A stretch of DNA of 64,000 nt from VXMT01 sp965204835 (GCA_965204835.1 OZ242017.1:496001-560000), one strand, 5' to 3'; shown: positions 15,557 to 23,927, counted from the stretch's first letter. Program-made: numbers and translations. The notes: a model not told the origin generated them from the sequence alone.

Positions 15557-16402
15557 ATGGTTGCTCCCCAGGTGTTGAGGCCGGGCCACCCCGGTCAACT
15601 CGTGGTCGCCTTCGCGGCCTTGCTCGTCGCTGTGGCCGCCGTCTGGCACGGCACGATGTCGCCGGTTCAGCCGTCTGCCGTCACGCGCTCTGACGCGAGC
15701 GGCGCGGAGAACTCGCTCGAGGCCGTGCGATCGCTGGTCGCACATACGCCCGGGAACGGCGTGCTTCCAGGCGCGTCGCGGTCCGCCCGCGCGGGCGTCT
15801 CGCGTGGTTCGGTCGCCACCAGCCCCGCCGCCGCACCCGATGCCGTCGCGCCGCACGAGGTCGTCGTACTGCCCGCTCCAGCCACCGCGCCGGGTGCGTC
15901 CTCGGCGCATGCGTCCGCGTCGCCGGGCGACGGTGACCGGGTGGAGAGACTGACGGTCGCTCCCTCGCAGCCGGTCGCACCGCCGACCTTCGAGGCCCGC
16001 TCGGCGGGTGGCCTGGCGGCCGTGTCGCAGGGCCGCGAGAGCCTGGCGTCGGTGGTCCACGCGACATCGACGCCGGATCTGGCGCCGGGTGACCGCGTGG
16101 TGGCGACGGTGAGCTTCTACTACTGCGCGGCGGGCTCCGGCCACCCGGGCGACGGCGGGGCGTGGTGCGGCGCGATGCGTGACGGCACGGTCGTCTACCC
16201 CGGCGCCGCCGCCTGCGACTACACGTACCTCGGCCAGCAGTTCCGCATCGAAGGCGACCCGACGGGGCGCGTCTACACGTGCAACGACACGGGGGGCGCC
16301 GTACACGGACTGCACCGTGATATCTGGTTCCGCACGAACACCGAGGGGTGGAGCTGGCAGCGCGAGGTCGGCAGGAGCGTTGTCATCCAGATCGTGAACT
16401 AG
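15557..16402 (+). CDS. Secreted protein with a 3D-like (double-psi barrel) C-terminal domain
   Basis: 281 residues. An N-terminal hydrophobic signal or anchor (LVVAFAALLVAVAAVW) is followed by about 150 residues of Ala/Pro/Ser-rich, probably disordered chain. The last 100 residues are compact with six cysteines: VATVSFYYCAAGSGHPG, AWCGAMRDGTVVYPGAAACDY, then RVYTCNDTGGAVHGLHRDIWF. The DTGGA-x-x-G-x-x-(I/R)D-x-(W/Y)F pattern resembles the 3D domain of cell-wall hydrolases and resuscitation-type proteins. The paired cysteines suggest disulfides outside the cell. A wall-active role is an inference. The start at ATG 15557 has no clear ribosome site. Confidence 0.65.
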   Translation: MVAPQVLRPGHPGQLVVAFAALLVAVAAVWHGTMSPVQPSAVTRSDASGAENSLEAVRSLVAHTPGNGVLPGASRSARAGVSRGSVATSPAAAPDAVAPHEVVVLPAPATAPGASSAHASASPGDGDRVERLTVAPSQPVAPPTFEARSAGGLAAVSQGRESLASVVHATSTPDLAPGDRVVATVSFYYCAAGSGHPGDGGAWCGAMRDGTVVYPGAAACDYTYLGQQFRIEGDPTGRVYTCNDTGGAVHGLHRDIWFRTNTEGWSWQREVGRSVVIQIVN

Positions 16403-16423
16403 GTCCCTGCCAGGTGCTTGTGC

Positions 16424-16451
16424 TTGTGCGCACAGGGCCAACCTCGATAAT
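16424..16451 (+). promoter_or_regulatory. Promoter ahead of the XRE regulator pair
   Basis: TTGTGC (16424-16429), a 16-base spacer and GATAAT (16446-16451). TTGTGC is itself part of a short duplication (GCTTGTGCTTGTGC). Transcription would start near 16458, leaving an 80-base leader that contains the hairpin at 16476. Confidence 0.5.
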
Positions 16452-16475
16452 CTGTTCCCATCGCAAGCCCACCGG

Positions 16476-16501
16476 CGCGTGTCCCCCGACAGGGACACGC
16501 G
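16476..16501 (+). promoter_or_regulatory. Perfect 10-bp dyad/hairpin in the XRE gene leader
   Basis: CGCGTGTCCC and GGGACACGCG are exact inverted repeats separated by CCGACA. The element lies just downstream of the predicted transcription start and 40 bases before ATG 16541. It could be an operator for the regulator itself or an RNA hairpin in its leader. Confidence 0.45.
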
Positions 16502-16540
16502 TGTCGCCGCTCCCACAGCGACGAAAGGGCGGCTCTGGCG

Positions 16541-17266
16541 ATGCGGGACGATCCGCGAGCGCGAGCCCGACGCGTTGAGGTCGGGATACGGCTGCGTGCG
16601 CTTCGGCGAGACCGCGGCCTGACCCAGGCCGACCTCGCGCGGGCAGCCAGGATGGGACAGGCCACCCTCTCGAACTACGAGAAGGGGAGCCGCGACATAC
16701 CCGCCGTGCTCTTGGTGAGCGTGGCAGGCGCCCTGGAGTTGTCGATCGGCGAAGTGCTGGATGTGGACCACATCCTGATCGTGCGCGACCCGCGGATGCG
16801 CGAGGCAGTGCGCATCCTGGTGCGGTCACCGGAGGTGCTCGACTCGATCGTGGGGCCGCGGCCCCCGCCACCACCCCGGCCGCGGAGAGCGAAGCCGCGC
16901 GAGCAGGACGCCGACGACGCCGAGAGCGCTGACGCCGAGGGCGGGGCCACCAAAGCGGAGGACCAGAGCGCCGAGGGCGACCCCGCGCAGGACGCCGGCG
17001 ACGGCGACAGTGCCGAGGGCGACCCCGCGCAGGACGTCGGCGACGGCGACAGTGCCGATGAGGAGAGTGCCGCCGCCGACAGTGAGGCCAGCGGCGCCGA
17101 GGACGAGAGCGTCGAGGGCGACCCAGCGCAGGACGCCGAGGAAGGCGAGACTGCCGACGGCAAGGACGAGCGCGCCAAGGGCGAGAGTGCCGACGCGGAA
17201 GACGAGCGTGCCGACGCTGACGATCCCGGAGGTGTGGCCCAGCAGGACACTGGTACTCAAGCGTAG
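16541..17266 (+). CDS. XRE-family HTH regulator with long acidic repeat tail
   Basis: 241 residues. An HTH of the Cro/CI type occupies about residues 12-70 (GIRLRALRRDRGLTQADLAR, then MGQATLSNYEKGSR). Next comes a conserved segment, IVRDPRMREAVRILVRSPEVLDSIV, shared with the neighbouring paralogue. After a basic Pro/Arg stretch (PRPPPPPRPRRAKPRE) the last 120 residues are an Asp/Glu/Ala/Gly tail with no predicted fold, including a perfect 14-residue repeat. Such a tail could act as a DNA mimic, an autoinhibitor of the basic HTH, or a protein-interaction arm. No stop or frame change separates it from the HTH. It is followed 55 bases later by its tail-less paralogue. Confidence 0.85.
   Translation: MRDDPRARARRVEVGIRLRALRRDRGLTQADLARAARMGQATLSNYEKGSRDIPAVLLVSVAGALELSIGEVLDVDHILIVRDPRMREAVRILVRSPEVLDSIVGPRPPPPPRPRRAKPREQDADDAESADAEGGATKAEDQSAEGDPAQDAGDGDSAEGDPAQDVGDGDSADEESAAADSEASGAEDESVEGDPAQDAEEGETADGKDERAKGESADAEDERADADDPGGVAQQDTGTQA
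16970..17053 (+). repeat. 42-bp tandem duplication in the XRE tail
   Basis: Two copies (16970-17011 and 17012-17053) that differ at one base or so, encoding AEGDPAQDAGDGDS and AEGDPAQDVGDGDS. Degenerate copies follow (VEGDPAQDAEEGET). Near-perfect DNA identity indicates recent duplication. Confidence 0.85.
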
Positions 17267-17321
17267 ATTCGGGCGATGATCACTGCGGTGTGGCACGACC
17301 ACTGGAAGGGCACACAGCACT

Positions 17322-17675
17322 ATGAGGGACTCTCCGACGATGAGCCGCCGGATCGAGGTCGGGCGGCGATTACGGGAGGCGCGCAGCAGGCGCGGCCTCT
17401 CGCAGTCCGAGGTCTCGCAGTCTGCCGGTATCACCCAGGCATCCCTCTCGAACTACGAGACCGGGAAGCGCGAGTTGCCCCTCTCCACCATCCTGAACCT
17501 CGCTGCCGCGCTCGACGTCTCGCTCGGTGACCTCATGGAGACGCCCGAGATCATCGTGCTCCGCGACTCCAGGATCGCCAACGCGGTGCGTGCGCTCATG
17601 GACTCGCCGGAGCTGTTGGAGTCCGTGATCAACGGCGAGGAAATCGACAGCGAGGCTGTCGAGGTAGCGCGGTAA
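17322..17675 (+). CDS. XRE-family HTH regulator, short paralogue
   Basis: 117 residues. It aligns with the preceding regulator from its first residue (MRD-x-P, then RR-x-EVG-x-RLR), which supports ATG 17322 over ATG 17340. The HTH is RRGLSQSEVSQSAGITQASLSNYETGKRELP. The C-terminal module IVLRDSRIANAVRALMDSPELLESVI matches the segment after the HTH in the first copy, so it is a real domain and not a linker. The acidic tail is missing. Two paralogues that could bind the same operator, one with and one without a charged tail, suggest an antagonistic or heterodimeric pair. Confidence 0.87.
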   Translation: MRDSPTMSRRIEVGRRLREARSRRGLSQSEVSQSAGITQASLSNYETGKRELPLSTILNLAAALDVSLGDLMETPEIIVLRDSRIANAVRALMDSPELLESVINGEEIDSEAVEVAR

Positions 17676-17757
17676 CGTCGTCGACGGCCAGGACCAGCGA
17701 GCGGCTGCGGCGAGCCGCGCCCGCGCCGCGCGCCGAACCACGTGCGCCGCGCACCCG

Positions 17758-17763
17758 TATACT
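17758..17763 (+). promoter_or_regulatory. -10 element of the AAA+/VWA operon
   Basis: TATACT at 17758-17763, 121 bases before the TTG start at 17885. The -35 region (GAACCA) is poor. It is the only AT-rich hexamer in this gap. Confidence 0.4.
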
Positions 17764-17884
17764 AGTTGCGCCCCGGTGGGTCCCCCGGTGGATCGATCGC
17801 TGCCGCGGCTGATGCCCCCGGCAGGCTGGAGCCGCAGCGCGACTTCCCCGCCGTGGCCGTCGCACGCGAAGCAAGGAGGCGGCA

Positions 17885-19285
17885 TTGGCTAGCGATCACC
17901 CGACCACCCTCGGAGCGTTGCGCCAGTCCGGCTACCGTGTCCGGCCCGTCCGCGAGGAGATGCGCGCGAACCTCATCGAGGCGCTGCGCAACGGCGTCGA
18001 CCTGTTCCCCCACATCCAGGGCTACAGCGACACCGTCATCCCGCACCTCGAGAACGCGATCCTCTCCGGTCACGACATCATCCTGCTCGGCGAACGCGGC
18101 CAGGCGAAGTCGCGGCTGATCCGCAGCCTCATCGCGCTGCTCGACGAGTGGGTGCCCGCCATCGCCGGCGCCGAGATCCCCGAGGACCCGTTCGCGCCGA
18201 TCAGCGAGCAGGCCCGCCAGATCGTCGACGAGCAGGGCGACGACACCCCCATCGAGTGGGTGCATCGCGACGACCGCTACGGCGAGAAGCTCGCCACCCC
18301 CGACATCACGATCGCCGACCTCATCGGCGAGGTGGACCCGATCAAGGTCGCCGAGGGCCGCTACCTCAGCGACCAGCTCACCATCCACTACGGCCTGATC
18401 CCGCGCACCAACCGCGGCATCTTCGCCATCAACGAGCTCCCGGACCTCGCCGAGCGCATCCAGGTCGGCCTCCTCAACGTCATGGAGGAGCGCGACGTCC
18501 AGATCCGCGGCCACAAGATCCGGCTCGACCTCGACGTCTTCATCCTCGCCACCGCGAACCCCGAGGACTACACGAACCGCGGGCGCATCATCACCCCGCT
18601 CAAGGACCGCTACGGCTCCCAGATCCGCACCCACTACCCGCGCAGCATCGACGACGAGCTCGAGATCGTGCAGCAGGAGCGGGCGCACCTGGACATGGCC
18701 GGCAAGAACGAGGTCGTGCCGCGCTACATGGAAGAGATCATCGCGGAGATCACACGCCTCGCGCGCCGCTCCCCGGACGTCAACCAGCGCTCCGGCGTCT
18801 CCGTCCGCGCCTCGATCTCCAACTACGAGGCGATGCTGGCGAACGCGCTGCGCCGCGCCATCCGGCTCGACGAGCCCGACGCCGTGCCGCGCATCTCCGA
18901 CCTCGGCTTCCTGCGCGCCTCGCTCGAGGGCAAGGTCGAGCTGGAGACCGTCGACGAGGGGCGCGAGGACCAGATCATCGACCGCCTGATCCAGGGCGCG
19001 GTCGTCGCGGTCTTCAACCGCTACTGCTCGATCACGGACATGGAGCCGCTGATCGAGGAGTTCAAGACCGGCACCACGGCCGAGGTCGGTGAGGATGTCG
19101 GCGCCGACACGTACGCCGAGATCGTCGGGCGCATCGCACCGCTCGCCGACGCCATCGCGGACATCCGCACCAACGGCTCCGAGGGCGAGCAGGCGGCGGC
19201 GGTCGAGTTCGTGCTGGAAGGGCTGCACCTCAACAAGCGGCTCAACAAGGACGCCGTCGGCGGAGGCGCACACTACCGGGGGTAG
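17885..19285 (+). CDS. AAA+ ATPase of the Mg-chelatase/MoxR-like type
   Basis: 466 residues. Walker A is GERGQAKS (69-76), with Ala where most P-loops have Gly before the Lys. The Walker B strand reads GIFAINELPDLAERIQVGLL, with Asn-Glu in place of Asp-Glu. Sensor 1 is ATANPEDYTNRGR and the arginine-finger region is TPLKDRYGSQIRTHYP. This is the BchI/ChlI-like group in which an AAA+ ring works with a von Willebrand A partner to insert metals or remodel proteins. The start is TTG 17885, with AAGGAGG five bases upstream. The VWA partner gene begins three bases after the stop, so the two are one functional unit. The target protein is unknown. Confidence 0.9.
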   Translation: MASDHPTTLGALRQSGYRVRPVREEMRANLIEALRNGVDLFPHIQGYSDTVIPHLENAILSGHDIILLGERGQAKSRLIRSLIALLDEWVPAIAGAEIPEDPFAPISEQARQIVDEQGDDTPIEWVHRDDRYGEKLATPDITIADLIGEVDPIKVAEGRYLSDQLTIHYGLIPRTNRGIFAINELPDLAERIQVGLLNVMEERDVQIRGHKIRLDLDVFILATANPEDYTNRGRIITPLKDRYGSQIRTHYPRSIDDELEIVQQERAHLDMAGKNEVVPRYMEEIIAEITRLARRSPDVNQRSGVSVRASISNYEAMLANALRRAIRLDEPDAVPRISDLGFLRASLEGKVELETVDEGREDQIIDRLIQGAVVAVFNRYCSITDMEPLIEEFKTGTTAEVGEDVGADTYAEIVGRIAPLADAIADIRTNGSEGEQAAAVEFVLEGLHLNKRLNKDAVGGGAHYRG

Positions 19286-19288
19286 CAC

Positions 19289-21538
19289 ATGCCATTCACC
19301 GTTCGCTACTCCGCCTGGGACGGCACCCAGGAGATCGGCGACCTCGAGGCCGGCGACATCCTCGAAGCCCTGTCCGACGACCTGATGAACTTCGGCGACC
19401 TGCAGCACGCGCTGCGCAACCTCATGCAGCGCGGCATGCGCGGCCCGCAGGGCATGCGCACGCCCGGCCTGCGTGACCTCCTTCACCAGCTCCGCCAGCA
19501 GCGCCGCGAGCGCCTGGACCAGTTCGACCTCGGCGGCGTGATGGAGGACATCGCGCGGCAGCTCGAGGAGATCCTGGACCTCGAACGCTCCACGCTCGAC
19601 GAGCGCATGGAGCAGGCGGGCGGTCCACGCGAGCCGGAGCCACAGGCCGAGGGCCAGCCCGGCGCCGAGGGCGCCGAGGAGGGCGCCGACGGCGACGAGG
19701 CCTCGGGCCTCGCGGGCGGCGGCGAGCAGGACGGCGAGGGCGAGCAGGACGGCGAGATGGCCGCCCAGCAGGCCCCGGGTGGCGCGTCGGGCGGGCAGGA
19801 CGGCTCGCCGGCGGGCCAGCAGGGCGGCGGCCAGCAGGGCGGCGGCCAGCCGGGCGCGTCCGAGGGTGGCGAGGACGACTTCTCGGACATGCTGCGCAGC
19901 ATCGTCGAGCGCAAGCAGGAGTTCCTGGACCAGTTGCCGCCGGAGCCGGCGGGGCAGGTCAAGGACCTCCAGAACTACGAGTTCCTCAACCCGGAGGCGC
20001 AGCAGAAGTTCCAGGAGCTCGTCGACCAGCTCAAGCAGGCGATGACGGAGTCGTTCTTCAACGACGTCCAGCAGATGGTCGAGGAGATGTCCGAGGGCGA
20101 CATCGAGCGCATGAAGGAGATGCTGCGCGACCTCAACGACATGCTCATCCAGCGCATGCGCGGCGAGGATCCGGACTTCGACTCGTTCATGGAGAAGTAC
20201 GGCGACATGTTCGGGGACAACCCGCCGCAGTCGCTCGACGAGCTCATCGCGCAGATGCAGGCGCAGACGCAGGCGATGCAGTCACTCATGGAGTCGCTGC
20301 CGTCGAACCAGCGCCAGCAGCTCCAGTCGCTGATGGCCGACAAGCTCGGCGACCCGGAGCTCGAGGGCGAGCTCGGACAGCTCGCCGCGAACCTCGAGTA
20401 CCTCAACCCCGGCGCCGAGCGCGCTCCCGCCTACCCCTTCCGCGGCGACGAGGAGATCGACCTCCAGGCCGCCATGCAGCTCATGTCCGAGATGCAGGAC
20501 ATCGACTCGCTGGAGCGCCAGCTCGAGCGCGCGCAGTACGACGGCGAGCTCGACGGCATCGACCTCGACCAGCTGCGCGAGCTGCTCGGCGACGAGGCGT
20601 CCGACGCCATCGACCAGCTCGGCGACCTGCTCGACATCCTCGAGCAGGCGGGCTACATCCGCCGCGAGGGCGACACCTGGGAGCTGACGCCGCGCGGGAC
20701 GCGCATGATCGGCCAGCGCGCCCTCGCCGAGATCTACGCGCAGCTCAAGCGCCAGGGCATCGGTAACCACCCCGTGCCCGAGTCCGGCCGCCACGGCGAG
20801 CGCATCGACGACTCCAAGGAGTACGAGTTCGGCGACCCGTTCCACCTCGACATGGGCCGCACGCTGATGAACGCCGTCGAGCGCGAGGGGCCGCAGACGC
20901 CCGTGCGCCTGATGCCCGACGACTTCGAGGTGTTCCGCTCCGAGTTGCTCACGCAGACCGCGACGGCGGTGATGGTCGACCTCTCGTGGTCGATGGCGCT
21001 GCGCGGCTCGTTCCAGTCCGCGAAGAAGGTGGCGCTGGCGCTGCACAACCTGATCAAGGCGCAGTACCCGCGCGACCAGCTCTACATCCTCGGCTTCTCC
21101 GCGTACGCGCGGGAGCTTGAGATCTCCGAGTTGCCGTACGTGCGCTGGGACGAGTCGGTGCTGGGGACCAACATGCACCACGCGCTGATGCTGGCGCGGC
21201 GGCTGCTGGCGAAGCACACCGGCGGGACGCGCCAGATCATCATGATCTCGGACGGCGAGCCGACGGCACACCTCGAGCGCGGCCGCTCACAGTTCTCCTA
21301 CCCGCCGAGCCCGACGACGATCCGCGAGACCCTCAAGGAGGTGCGGCGCTGCACCCGCGAGGGCATCACGATCAACACCTTCATGCTGGACCGCAACTAC
21401 TACCTGAAGGAGTTCGTGAACAACCTCGCGAAGATCAACGGCGGCCGCGTCTTCTTCACCACGCCCGACAAGCTCGGCGAGTACATCCTCGTCGACTACG
21501 TGCAGCACAAGCGGCAGCACATCGGCCGCAGCGCCTGA
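19289..21538 (+). CDS. VWA-domain protein, partner of the AAA+ ATPase
   Basis: 749 residues. The N-terminal half is helical and Gln/Glu/Arg-rich (a coiled-coil-like LLHQLRQQRRERLDQF region), interrupted by a Gly/Gln/Glu low-complexity stretch (about residues 110-200). The C-terminal 190 residues are a VWA domain with an intact metal site: DLSWSMA (D-x-S-x-S), the Thr in GTNMHHAL and the Asp in ISDGEPT. It resembles the ChlD/CoxE side of AAA+/VWA machines, where the metal-bearing VWA domain links client and ATPase. Immediate coupling to the ATPase gene supports this. At 749 residues it is larger than typical CoxE; the client is unknown. Confidence 0.88.
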   Translation: MPFTVRYSAWDGTQEIGDLEAGDILEALSDDLMNFGDLQHALRNLMQRGMRGPQGMRTPGLRDLLHQLRQQRRERLDQFDLGGVMEDIARQLEEILDLERSTLDERMEQAGGPREPEPQAEGQPGAEGAEEGADGDEASGLAGGGEQDGEGEQDGEMAAQQAPGGASGGQDGSPAGQQGGGQQGGGQPGASEGGEDDFSDMLRSIVERKQEFLDQLPPEPAGQVKDLQNYEFLNPEAQQKFQELVDQLKQAMTESFFNDVQQMVEEMSEGDIERMKEMLRDLNDMLIQRMRGEDPDFDSFMEKYGDMFGDNPPQSLDELIAQMQAQTQAMQSLMESLPSNQRQQLQSLMADKLGDPELEGELGQLAANLEYLNPGAERAPAYPFRGDEEIDLQAAMQLMSEMQDIDSLERQLERAQYDGELDGIDLDQLRELLGDEASDAIDQLGDLLDILEQAGYIRREGDTWELTPRGTRMIGQRALAEIYAQLKRQGIGNHPVPESGRHGERIDDSKEYEFGDPFHLDMGRTLMNAVEREGPQTPVRLMPDDFEVFRSELLTQTATAVMVDLSWSMALRGSFQSAKKVALALHNLIKAQYPRDQLYILGFSAYARELEISELPYVRWDESVLGTNMHHALMLARRLLAKHTGGTRQIIMISDGEPTAHLERGRSQFSYPPSPTTIRETLKEVRRCTREGITINTFMLDRNYYLKEFVNNLAKINGGRVFFTTPDKLGEYILVDYVQHKRQHIGRSA

Positions 21539-21593
21539 CCAAGCGCGCGGCTCGCGCCCGCACCCTCGAACGTACGAGGAGCCGTGGCGACGG

Positions 21594-22004
21594 CTACGCC
21601 GGGGTCAGCCCGAGCACCAGGTCGCGCAGCGTGACCAGCCCGCACGGCTCCCCGGCGTCGTCGATCACCAGCGCGCGGGAGACGCCAAACTGCACGAGCA
21701 GCCGCACGGCGTAGCGCGCGAGCATGCTCGACCGCACCGTCAGCGCCGGCTTCGACATGATCTCGTAGACATTGACGCGGTCCGGCGCCCGGTCGCGCGT
21801 GACCACCTCGCGCGCCAGGTCGCTCACCGTGATCAGTCCCAGCTCGTCGTCGTCGTCGCGGCGGTTGACCACGAGTGAGCTGATCTGCAGGCGCTTCATC
21901 GCCGCCATCGCCTCGGCGACCGTGGCGAGTCCGTCGATGGTGTGTACCTCGGTGCCCATGATGTCGGACACGCGGATCGCGCGGTCGTCGCCCTGGTCGT
22001 TCAT
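21594..22004 (-). CDS. Two-CBS-domain protein, last gene of the DUF1538/PII operon
   Basis: 136 residues made of two CBS motifs: VSDIMGTEVHTIDGLATVAEAM with GLITVSDLAREVV, then VYEIMSKPALTVRSSMLARYAVRLL with GLVTLRDLVLGL. CBS pairs bind adenine nucleotides and act as energy or nucleotide sensors. Its ATG overlaps the PII-like gene stop by four bases, so it is the fourth of four coupled genes. A sensor role for the membrane proteins encoded upstream is the obvious inference. Confidence 0.9.
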   Translation of the reverse strand: MNDQGDDRAIRVSDIMGTEVHTIDGLATVAEAMAAMKRLQISSLVVNRRDDDDELGLITVSDLAREVVTRDRAPDRVNVYEIMSKPALTVRSSMLARYAVRLLVQFGVSRALVIDDAGEPCGLVTLRDLVLGLTPA

Positions 22005-22351
22005 ACGGCGCCTTCCAACTCCTCCATCAGCGTGGGCAACTGCGTCGAGAGGCCGACGGCGTCCTCGATGGTGATCTGGAAGGCGACGCCGGCGCCGTGC
22101 TCGTGGTCCATGCCGGCGGCCGCCGCGATGCGCTCCAGGATGTCGCGCGCGCGCGGCTCCGCCACCAGGAACAGCACCATGTCGCGCCTCGACGCCAGGT
22201 CCAGCCCGAGGAAGGTCTTTCCCGGGTTCAGCCCCTCGCCGCGCACGCTGCTGATGATGGTGTCGCCCGTCGCGCCGCCCGCGCGAGCCGCGTCGATGAT
22301 CTGGTTCGTCTTCTCGTCGCTCACCAGCGCGACGACCAGCGCCATCTTCAT
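22001..22351 (-). CDS. PII-like signalling protein
   Basis: 116 residues with the ferredoxin-like beta-alpha-beta layout of PII: MKMALVVALVSDEKTNQIIDAARAGGATGDTIISS, then DMVLFLVAEPRARDILERIAAAAG and a late AFQITIEDAVGL. It lacks the classical T-loop Tyr block, so it belongs with the divergent PII-like group and not with GlnB/GlnK. Such proteins usually bind a transporter and gate it by nucleotide state. The ATG overlaps the upstream DUF1538 stop by four bases and has GGAGG about eight bases ahead. Confidence 0.85.
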   Translation of the reverse strand: MKMALVVALVSDEKTNQIIDAARAGGATGDTIISSVRGEGLNPGKTFLGLDLASRRDMVLFLVAEPRARDILERIAAAAGMDHEHGAGVAFQITIEDAVGLSTQLPTLMEELEGAV

Positions 22352-23193
22352 AGCTCGACCTCCTGACGCTCTCTCCGTTTGCGCCAGCGCTCCACCCGAT
22401 CCGCGGTGATGGCATAGCCTAATACCGACATGATGGGGAATACACTGGCGAAGGCGATCAGCCCGAAGCCGTCGATCAGCGGACTGCGCCCCGGTACGTT
22501 CGCGGCGAGGCCCAGCCCCAGGGCCGCCACCACGGGCACCGTGACCGTCGAGGTGGTGACGCCCCCGCTGTCGTAGGCCAGCGGGATGATCGTGCGGCTG
22601 CTCAGGTACGTCTGCACGATGACCACGATGTAGGCGGCCACGATGTACCACGGCAGCGGCGTGCCCGTCACGATGCGGAAGCACCCCAGCGACACCCCGA
22701 TGGCCACGCCCACGGCCACGGCGATGCGCAGCCCCCACGCGTTCACCGCGCCGCCCGACACATCCTGCGCCTTCAGCCCCACGGCGATCAGCGAGGGCTC
22801 GGCGACCGTCGTCGCGAAGCCGATGGCCGCCGCGAAGACGTAGACCAGCCAGTAGTCCTCCCACCGCACCGCTCCTCGCAGCGTCCCCGCCGTCTCGGTG
22901 AGCTGCCACGCCATCGTCTCGCCGATGGGGAACAGCGCCTGCTCCAGCCCGATCAGGAACAGCGCCAGCCCCACCAACACCATGACCGACCCGGTGGCGA
23001 TCCCGCGGAGGTTGGGCAGCCCTCGCCGCAGCACCCCCAGCTGGAACACCACGAGGATGACCACGATCGGCGTCACGTCGCGCAGCGTGTACAGGAAGGT
23101 CTCGCCGAAGAGCGCGAGCGACTCGGCCATCGCACCACTGCCGCGCAGCGCGTCGAGGACTGCCTCGCCGAAGTGCCTGAGGGACTCCAGCAT
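22348..23193 (-). CDS. DUF1538 family membrane protein, second copy
   Basis: 281 residues with about seven membrane helices and a basic C-terminus (RVERWRKRRERQEVEL). It shares with the upstream copy ATTVAEP-x-LIAV, AYDSGGVTTST-x-TVP and DGFGLIAFAS, the conserved blocks of DUF1538. These glycine- and serine-rich motifs in membrane segments look like re-entrant loops of a transporter or channel. The start at ATG 23193 overlaps the previous TGA by one base. Two DUF1538 proteins may form a heterodimer, each supplying one half of a pore. Confidence 0.9.
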   Translation of the reverse strand: MLESLRHFGEAVLDALRGSGAMAESLALFGETFLYTLRDVTPIVVILVVFQLGVLRRGLPNLRGIATGSVMVLVGLALFLIGLEQALFPIGETMAWQLTETAGTLRGAVRWEDYWLVYVFAAAIGFATTVAEPSLIAVGLKAQDVSGGAVNAWGLRIAVAVGVAIGVSLGCFRIVTGTPLPWYIVAAYIVVIVQTYLSSRTIIPLAYDSGGVTTSTVTVPVVAALGLGLAANVPGRSPLIDGFGLIAFASVFPIMSVLGYAITADRVERWRKRRERQEVEL

Positions 23194-23927
23194 CACGCCA
23201 CCATCCCGTAGCCGAGCACGCAGATCATGGGCGTGAGGCTGGCGAAGGCGATCAGCCCGAAGCCGTCGAGCATCGGGTTGCGCCCGCGGATGCTGGAGGC
23301 GAGGCCCACCCCAAGGGCGGTGATGAGCGGCACGGTGATCGTGCTGGTCGTCACCCCGCCGGAGTCGTAGGCCACCCCCACGATCTCCTCGGGCGCGAAG
23401 AGGGTCATCACCATCACCAGCACGTAGCCGCTGATGATGAAGTGGTGGATGGGCCATCCCTTCAGGATCCGCAGCACCCCCAGCACAATGGCGAGGCCGA
23501 CGGCCACGGCCACCACCACGCGCAACTCGAGGGCGTACTGGTTCTTCGCCGTCTGGCTGCCGCCGATGAACCCCGCCTGCCCCGCCACGTCGGCAGCCTC
23601 AGCGGCCACTGCGATCAGCGCAGGCTCCGCCACGGTGGTGCCGAAGCCGAGGCAGAACGCCAGCGCCAGCAGCGCCGTCGAGCTTCCCTTGCGCGCCATC
23701 CCCTGCGCCAGCGCCTCGCCGAGCGGGAACAGCCCGCTCTCCAGTCCCTGGACGAAGAGCGCGAGCCCCACGACGACGCAGACGAGCCCGACGAGGACGT
23801 TCGCGATGTCCGGGAAGGGCTGCTGCAGCACGACGATCTGGAAGAAGGCAATGACGGCAATGATGGGCAGCAAGTCCCGCACGGCGCCGAGGACCTGCCT
23901 CGCCATGGCCAGCGCAAAGTGCAGCAA
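23193..23927 (-). CDS. DUF1538 family membrane protein, first copy
   Basis: 244 residues, about seven membrane helices. It shows FGTTVAEPALIAVAAEA, AYDSGGVTTSTITVPLITAL and LDGFGLIAFASLTPMICVLGY, the same three blocks as its neighbour. The start is TTG 23927, with GAGGAG six bases upstream; ATG 23906 is the only other candidate. It is the promoter-proximal gene of the four-gene operon, behind a good -35/-10 pair at 23982-24010. The substrate is not known; regulation by the PII-like and CBS proteins suggests a solute whose import must follow the energy or nitrogen state. Confidence 0.9.
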   Translation of the reverse strand: MLHFALAMARQVLGAVRDLLPIIAVIAFFQIVVLQQPFPDIANVLVGLVCVVVGLALFVQGLESGLFPLGEALAQGMARKGSSTALLALAFCLGFGTTVAEPALIAVAAEAADVAGQAGFIGGSQTAKNQYALELRVVVAVAVGLAIVLGVLRILKGWPIHHFIISGYVLVMVMTLFAPEEIVGVAYDSGGVTTSTITVPLITALGVGLASSIRGRNPMLDGFGLIAFASLTPMICVLGYGMVA

